Part shown: piece by piece, positions 60,163 to 64,000 of the stretch
How the letters are laid out: every line of letters starts with the position of its first letter
Numbering within the stretch: position 1 is the first letter of the stretch
NCBI GenBank assembly: GCA_000621405.1
Contig: JHYK01000010.1
Coordinates: 1-64,000, forward strand
Length of the DNA: 64,000 nucleotides
Source of the DNA: Lachnospiraceae bacterium AC3007
GTDB lineage: Bacteria > Bacillota > Clostridia > Lachnospirales > Lachnospiraceae
Direction of reading: 5' to 3'
Position numbers and translations under genes: made by a program
Notes under the pieces: generated by a model
Told to the model about the DNA's origin: nothing
The model's database searches: none
What the model saw: the letters and a program-made list of their open reading frames with translations, nothing else

Positions 60163-61803
60163 TTGTATAAGCCTTGTATGATGAAAAAGATGACTGCGTT
60201 TGGTATCACGCTGATACTGTCCGCGGTTTTTTTATTTGGATGCGGAAAAGAAGCCGAGACCGAGGAGGCTGAAGAGGATACGAGCATAGAAGTCGAAGTG
60301 CAGAACCCTCAGATAAAGAACATCACGGTAAGCGCGAACTTCTCCGCAACTGTCGTTGCTGAGAGCGAGGTAAAGGTCATACCGCTGGTGTCCGGTGAAG
60401 TAGTGGAGAAGAACTTCGACGTCGGAGATCATGTGAATGCAGGAGATCTTCTTTTTAAGATCGATGATGAGCCGTATCAGATAGCGCTGAAGCAGGCGCA
60501 GGCATCCGTGACGACTGCGCAGGCAGGATACACACAGGCCAAGGCTGCTCTCAATCAGACCGAGGCCAATGCGAATACCACCAGAGCCAAGGCCATACAG
60601 GATATAGGGGAGATACCCTATAACGAACAGAGTAAGAACTATGCGGTGGACAGCGCATATGTATCGAAGCGCAAGGCAAATAATGCCCTCAAGGATGCCG
60701 AGGACAATGTTGAAGTGACTGAGGATACACTTGAGGATTATAAGGCGGCCAGAGATGCGGCAGGGTCTGCGCTTGAGACCGCAAAGAATAACGGAGCATC
60801 CGCGGACAGGATAGCAGAACTTGAGAGTCTTTATGCGACAGCCGATGCAAGAGTCGAGTCAGCGGAGAACTCACTTGACAGCGCCAAAAGGGCTGCCGAC
60901 AACGCAGAGATGGGATATGAGCTGAGCCGTGAGAGTTATGGCCTCGCTGAGATGGAAAGATACAACTACAACACCTACACTAAGGCTACGACGATCTACG
61001 GCGCCTATGCATCCGCTGTGGGAGCCGACAGTTCGGTCACAAGCTCCAAGGCTACGGTGACGAGTTCTGCTGCCGGAATCCAGTCCGCAGAAGCAGGACT
61101 TGAGAGCGCACAGCTGAATCTTGATCATACAAACGTGAAAGCGCCGGTATCAGGAACGATCACCGGCATAGACGTATCCCTTCACAATATGGCCAGCCAG
61201 CAGAGCGCGGCTTATACCATACAGAGCGATGAGCCCTGCAAGGTTGTGTTCTATGTCGCCGAGGAGACAGCGCGCAACATCCTTCCGGGGACCGGCGCTG
61301 TTGTTACAAAGAACGGCGTGGATTACGAAGCGAGCATCATCTCGGTCTACGATACGATAGATGCCTCTACGGGACTTTTCAGAGTGGAAGCGAGCGTTAC
61401 GGGACAGGATGCGAAAAATCTTATCGCAGGCTCCAGCGTCTCGATAAAGACCGTGACCAGAAAAGCAGACAATGCGCTATCTGTCCCGATCGATTCGGTC
61501 TATTATGAAGGCGAAAAAGCATTCCTTTATGTCGCCGACGGCAATAAAGCGAGGAAAGTATTTGTGACTACGGGACTCTCTGATGATACCATGGTGGAGA
61601 TCCTCGACGGCATCAAGGCTGAAGACAGGGTCGTCATCACCTGGGACGGAAGCCTAAGAGACGGATCAGAACTTCGTGTCCAGGGTTCATCTGCCGGTAA
61701 CAATGCGAAGCCGGTAAGCGAAGTGTCCGCAAAGAACGGCGCTGCCATGACTATTGTGGATGAAGGCGAAGAGCCTGCGGCAGGCGCAGGAGATATAGAA
61801 TGA
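60163..61803 (+). CDS. RND efflux periplasmic-adaptor-type lipoprotein (HlyD/AcrA family)
   Basis: The 546-residue membrane fusion protein has a lipoprotein signal (ITLILSAVFLFGCGKE, lipobox LFGC). It is followed by an acidic linker, a biotinyl-lipoyl half domain (VSGEVVEKNFDVGDHVNAGD), a long alpha-hairpin coiled coil rich in A, E and K (about residues 105-310), the second lipoyl half (APVSGTITGIDVSLHNM) and beta-barrel domains. In a Gram-positive cell it would sit on the outer face of the membrane next to the RND pump. TTG at 60163 is the start because AAGGAG is 7 bp upstream; the ATG at 60178 is too far. It overlaps the pump gene by 4 bp. Confidence 0.87.
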   Translation: MYKPCMMKKMTAFGITLILSAVFLFGCGKEAETEEAEEDTSIEVEVQNPQIKNITVSANFSATVVAESEVKVIPLVSGEVVEKNFDVGDHVNAGDLLFKIDDEPYQIALKQAQASVTTAQAGYTQAKAALNQTEANANTTRAKAIQDIGEIPYNEQSKNYAVDSAYVSKRKANNALKDAEDNVEVTEDTLEDYKAARDAAGSALETAKNNGASADRIAELESLYATADARVESAENSLDSAKRAADNAEMGYELSRESYGLAEMERYNYNTYTKATTIYGAYASAVGADSSVTSSKATVTSSAAGIQSAEAGLESAQLNLDHTNVKAPVSGTITGIDVSLHNMASQQSAAYTIQSDEPCKVVFYVAEETARNILPGTGAVVTKNGVDYEASIISVYDTIDASTGLFRVEASVTGQDAKNLIAGSSVSIKTVTRKADNALSVPIDSVYYEGEKAFLYVADGNKARKVFVTTGLSDDTMVEILDGIKAEDRVVITWDGSLRDGSELRVQGSSAGNNAKPVSEVSAKNGAAMTIVDEGEEPAAGAGDIE

Positions 61804-64000
61804 AAGGTCTGGTAAAAGCTTCAATAAGCAGACCTGTCACCGTGCTCATGTGCGTTATCGCGCTGGGCGTTTTCTTCGTGACTGCTCTGACGAAGATCAG
61901 TCTGATGCTGAGTCCCGATCTGTCAGTTCCCATTATGATGGTCGTAACTCCCTATCCCGGAGCTTCCCCTGAAGAAGTAGATGAGCTGGTATCCGACAAG
62001 ATATGTAATTCTCTTGGTTCCCTTAACGGAGTAAAGACCATCAACAGCACTTCTTTGGAAGGCGTGTCTCAGGTAATGCTCCAGTACAATTACGGTACCG
62101 ATATGGATAAGGCCTACAATGATCTGAGGGAGGCAGTGGACGGTGTCAAGTCCGGATTTCCCAAGGATGTCGGTTCGTCTACCATAATCGAAGCGGATAT
62201 GAGTTCCGAGCCGGACATCATGCTTTCCATCTCCGGTACTTCGGAATCCGTAGATGTGGCAAATGTTGTCAATAACGATATAGTACCGGAATTAAAAAAG
62301 ATAAGCGACCTTGCGCGCGTCGATGTCTACGGCGGCGACGAAAAATATATCAGGGTCCAGATCATACCGGAATATATGTATCAGTACGGTCTGAGTCTGT
62401 CCGGAATAGCGCAGGCCATAGATTCAACGAATTTTACAAGTCCTGCCGGTACCGCTCAATACGGTGATCAGGAGATCAATCTTTCATCACAGGTCAAATA
62501 TGATTCTATCCCTGAACTGGAAAAGGTTCCCATAACAACATCAAAGGGACAGACGATATACCTTAATGACGTAGCCACGGTCAAATATGCAGTCAGCGAT
62601 CAAAGCTCAGTATCAAGATACATGGGTATGCAGAATGTCTCCGTGGATCTTAAAGGCAAGCAGTCGACATCACCCGTGACGCTGTCAAGGGCAGTGAAGC
62701 CGCAGCTCGAACGTATAGAGAAACTGCATCCCGAGATAAAGGTAGAGATAGAGTATGATGCGGCTGATGATATCCTGGCTGCTCTTAAGGGTGTCGGAAA
62801 GACAATGGTACAGGCCATTTTCCTTGCCATGTTCATCATATTCATCTTCTTTGGAGACATCAAAGGTTCGCTCATAGTCGGAAGCACCATGCCGGTGTCC
62901 ATAATGGCTGCAGTCGTCTGCATGCAGGCGGCAGGGATATCTCTTAACGTTGTCACTCTGGCAGCTCTTATCATAGCCATAGGAATGATGACCGATAATG
63001 CTGTCGTCGTTATCGAGATGTGCTTCAGGAGGCATCAGGCGGGGCTGTCCTTCAGGGATGCTGCCTATGAAGGCACGACCATTGTCGTGAACGCCGTTGT
63101 AGGCTCCACGATCACCACTCTCGTCGTGTACATACCTCTTGTGATGATGCACGGTATCATGGCGCAGATGTTCAAGCCTCTGGCAGCCACCATCATATTC
63201 TCACTGACGGCATCACTCATATCGGCTATCCTTCTGATACCGATCTGCTTTGCGGTATACAAGCCTGTGGAGCGCAAGGAGATAATAACAAACCGTGTAC
63301 TCAAGTGGCTCTCAAAGCGTTACAGAAGAGTCCTCAGGTTTTCGCTCAAGTGGAAAAAGAGTGTCTTCCTTGCTGCAGTAGTGCTGCTTGTGATCACGGT
63401 ATTCCTCGGCTCGTTCATCAAGACGGATATGTTTTCCGATATCGATCAGGGTAATATCAGTATCTCGATGACATTCAGACCGAATCTCGATCTGGAGACC
63501 ATGGATGTAGAGGTAAAGAAAGTCGAGGCCTTCGTTGCATCTCAGGATGTCGTGGAAAACTATACCAGCAACGTTTCCAAATCAGGGGCCAGCGCATCTT
63601 TGACTGTCCGTCTGCTTGATGATATCGATACTCCCACTCAGGAGATCGTCGATGACTGGAATCTTAAATTCAAGAACGTGTCTCCCATATGTCAGGTTAA
63701 GGTGTCAACTCAAGGTTCGGGCATGTCGACCAGTAAAGACAGTCAGGAGTACGATATCACCGCCAACAATGTAGATGACCTGAAGGCGGCTTCCGCAGAA
63801 CTTATAGAAAAGATGGAGGCTGTGGACGGCGTATTGTATGTATCCTCGTCCTTCAAGGATTCCGGGGCCAAAGCAAATGTGGTAATAGATCCTGTCCTTG
63901 CTTCATCCAAGGGATTCTCGGCAAAGGAACTTGCCGGTCTTGTGTATTCCAATATGTCCGGAACCAAGGCTACGGACGTGACCATCGATAACAAGAAATA
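61800..64000 (+). CDS. RND multidrug/lipid efflux transporter (HAE1/AcrB type), 3' end outside the window
   Basis: The reading frame from ATG 61800 stays open to the window end (733 codons). It starts MKGLVKASISRPVTVLMCVI, typical of AcrB-like pumps, with the large first extracytoplasmic loop (PGASPEEVDELVS, SLEGVSQVMLQYNYGTDMDKA). The central helices carry the proton relay GMMTDNAVVVIEM (about residues 398-410), where the usual second aspartate is asparagine, as in many Gram-positive homologues. It forms an operon with the adaptor lipoprotein. Substrates cannot be told from sequence; lipopeptide or drug export (SwrC-like) is plausible. Confidence 0.87.
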   Translation, partial: MKGLVKASISRPVTVLMCVIALGVFFVTALTKISLMLSPDLSVPIMMVVTPYPGASPEEVDELVSDKICNSLGSLNGVKTINSTSLEGVSQVMLQYNYGTDMDKAYNDLREAVDGVKSGFPKDVGSSTIIEADMSSEPDIMLSISGTSESVDVANVVNNDIVPELKKISDLARVDVYGGDEKYIRVQIIPEYMYQYGLSLSGIAQAIDSTNFTSPAGTAQYGDQEINLSSQVKYDSIPELEKVPITTSKGQTIYLNDVATVKYAVSDQSSVSRYMGMQNVSVDLKGKQSTSPVTLSRAVKPQLERIEKLHPEIKVEIEYDAADDILAALKGVGKTMVQAIFLAMFIIFIFFGDIKGSLIVGSTMPVSIMAAVVCMQAAGISLNVVTLAALIIAIGMMTDNAVVVIEMCFRRHQAGLSFRDAAYEGTTIVVNAVVGSTITTLVVYIPLVMMHGIMAQMFKPLAATIIFSLTASLISAILLIPICFAVYKPVERKEIITNRVLKWLSKRYRRVLRFSLKWKKSVFLAAVVLLVITVFLGSFIKTDMFSDIDQGNISISMTFRPNLDLETMDVEVKKVEAFVASQDVVENYTSNVSKSGASASLTVRLLDDIDTPTQEIVDDWNLKFKNVSPICQVKVSTQGSGMSTSKDSQEYDITANNVDDLKAASAELIEKMEAVDGVLYVSSSFKDSGAKANVVIDPVLASSKGFSAKELAGLVYSNMSGTKATDVTIDNKK

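Overview
The window looks like a chromosomal segment of a Clostridia-class Firmicute, most likely a Lachnospiraceae member (inference). The evidence is the Gram-positive replicative polymerase PolC, a division cluster of the mraZ-rsmH-ftsL-pbp-mraY-murD-ftsW-divIB-ftsZ type, a DUF5688-family protein, secreted proteins with a C-terminal domain common in Lachnospiraceae, AGGAGG-type ribosome sites and canonical sigma-A promoters. GC content is about half by eye. Most of the window is conserved housekeeping sequence. There is no CRISPR array, prophage or rRNA operon.

Layout. 1-1000: scarred DNA, with the edge of an IS3-family element, the gene it interrupted, and the C-terminal stub of a ROK-family repressor. 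1026-3294: fructokinase and a YihS-type aldose-ketose isomerase, which together could take mannose to fructose 6-phosphate. 3431-6572: a frameshifted membrane protein, an ATC-hydrolase-like protein and a secreted repeat protein. 6971-9015: ychF and lgt, preceded by a sequence that matches an NrdR box. 9232-19063: the division and cell-wall cluster, lacking murG, murC, murB and ftsA. 19112-22442: nrdR, a YqeG-type phosphatase, aroE-aroK-aroQ and an HdeD-like protein. 22533-27079: efp, DUF5688, tRNA-Arg, an SH3 protein and gdhA. 27194-31575 (minus strand): inositol-monophosphatase-like protein, split chromate transporter, cation/proton antiporter, and an AlaX-type tRNA editing protein. 31648-34696: a 92-bp palindromic repeat and two secreted proteins. 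34738-42360: ispG, polC, a basic-tailed unknown protein and an EAL-like/HDOD protein. 42519-44178: tRNA-Glu and nhaC. 44292-52225: rimP-nusA-ylxQ-infB-rbfA-nrnA-truB-ribF. 52222-54980: a Na/Pi cotransporter-like protein and an NlpC/P60 hydrolase. 54995-57807: a 196-nt rod-like candidate RNA, rpsO and pnp. 57830-64000: 56-bp tandem repeats, a flippase-like/kinase-like fusion and an RND efflux pair cut by the window end.

Most genes form tight operons with 4-base ATGA or slightly longer overlaps (division, aro and translation/riboflavin blocks). Promoters written as -35/-10 hexamers with 17-18 bp spacers were found by eye ahead of many transcription units. They are predictions.

The least explained pieces are: the 196-nt foldable RNA before rpsO; the tandem repeats after pnp; the flippase/kinase fusion whose ATG sits inside a terminator-like hairpin and at the predicted transcription start; the isolated NrdR box before ychF; a RimP lacking its C-terminal domain; and the dispersed palindrome.
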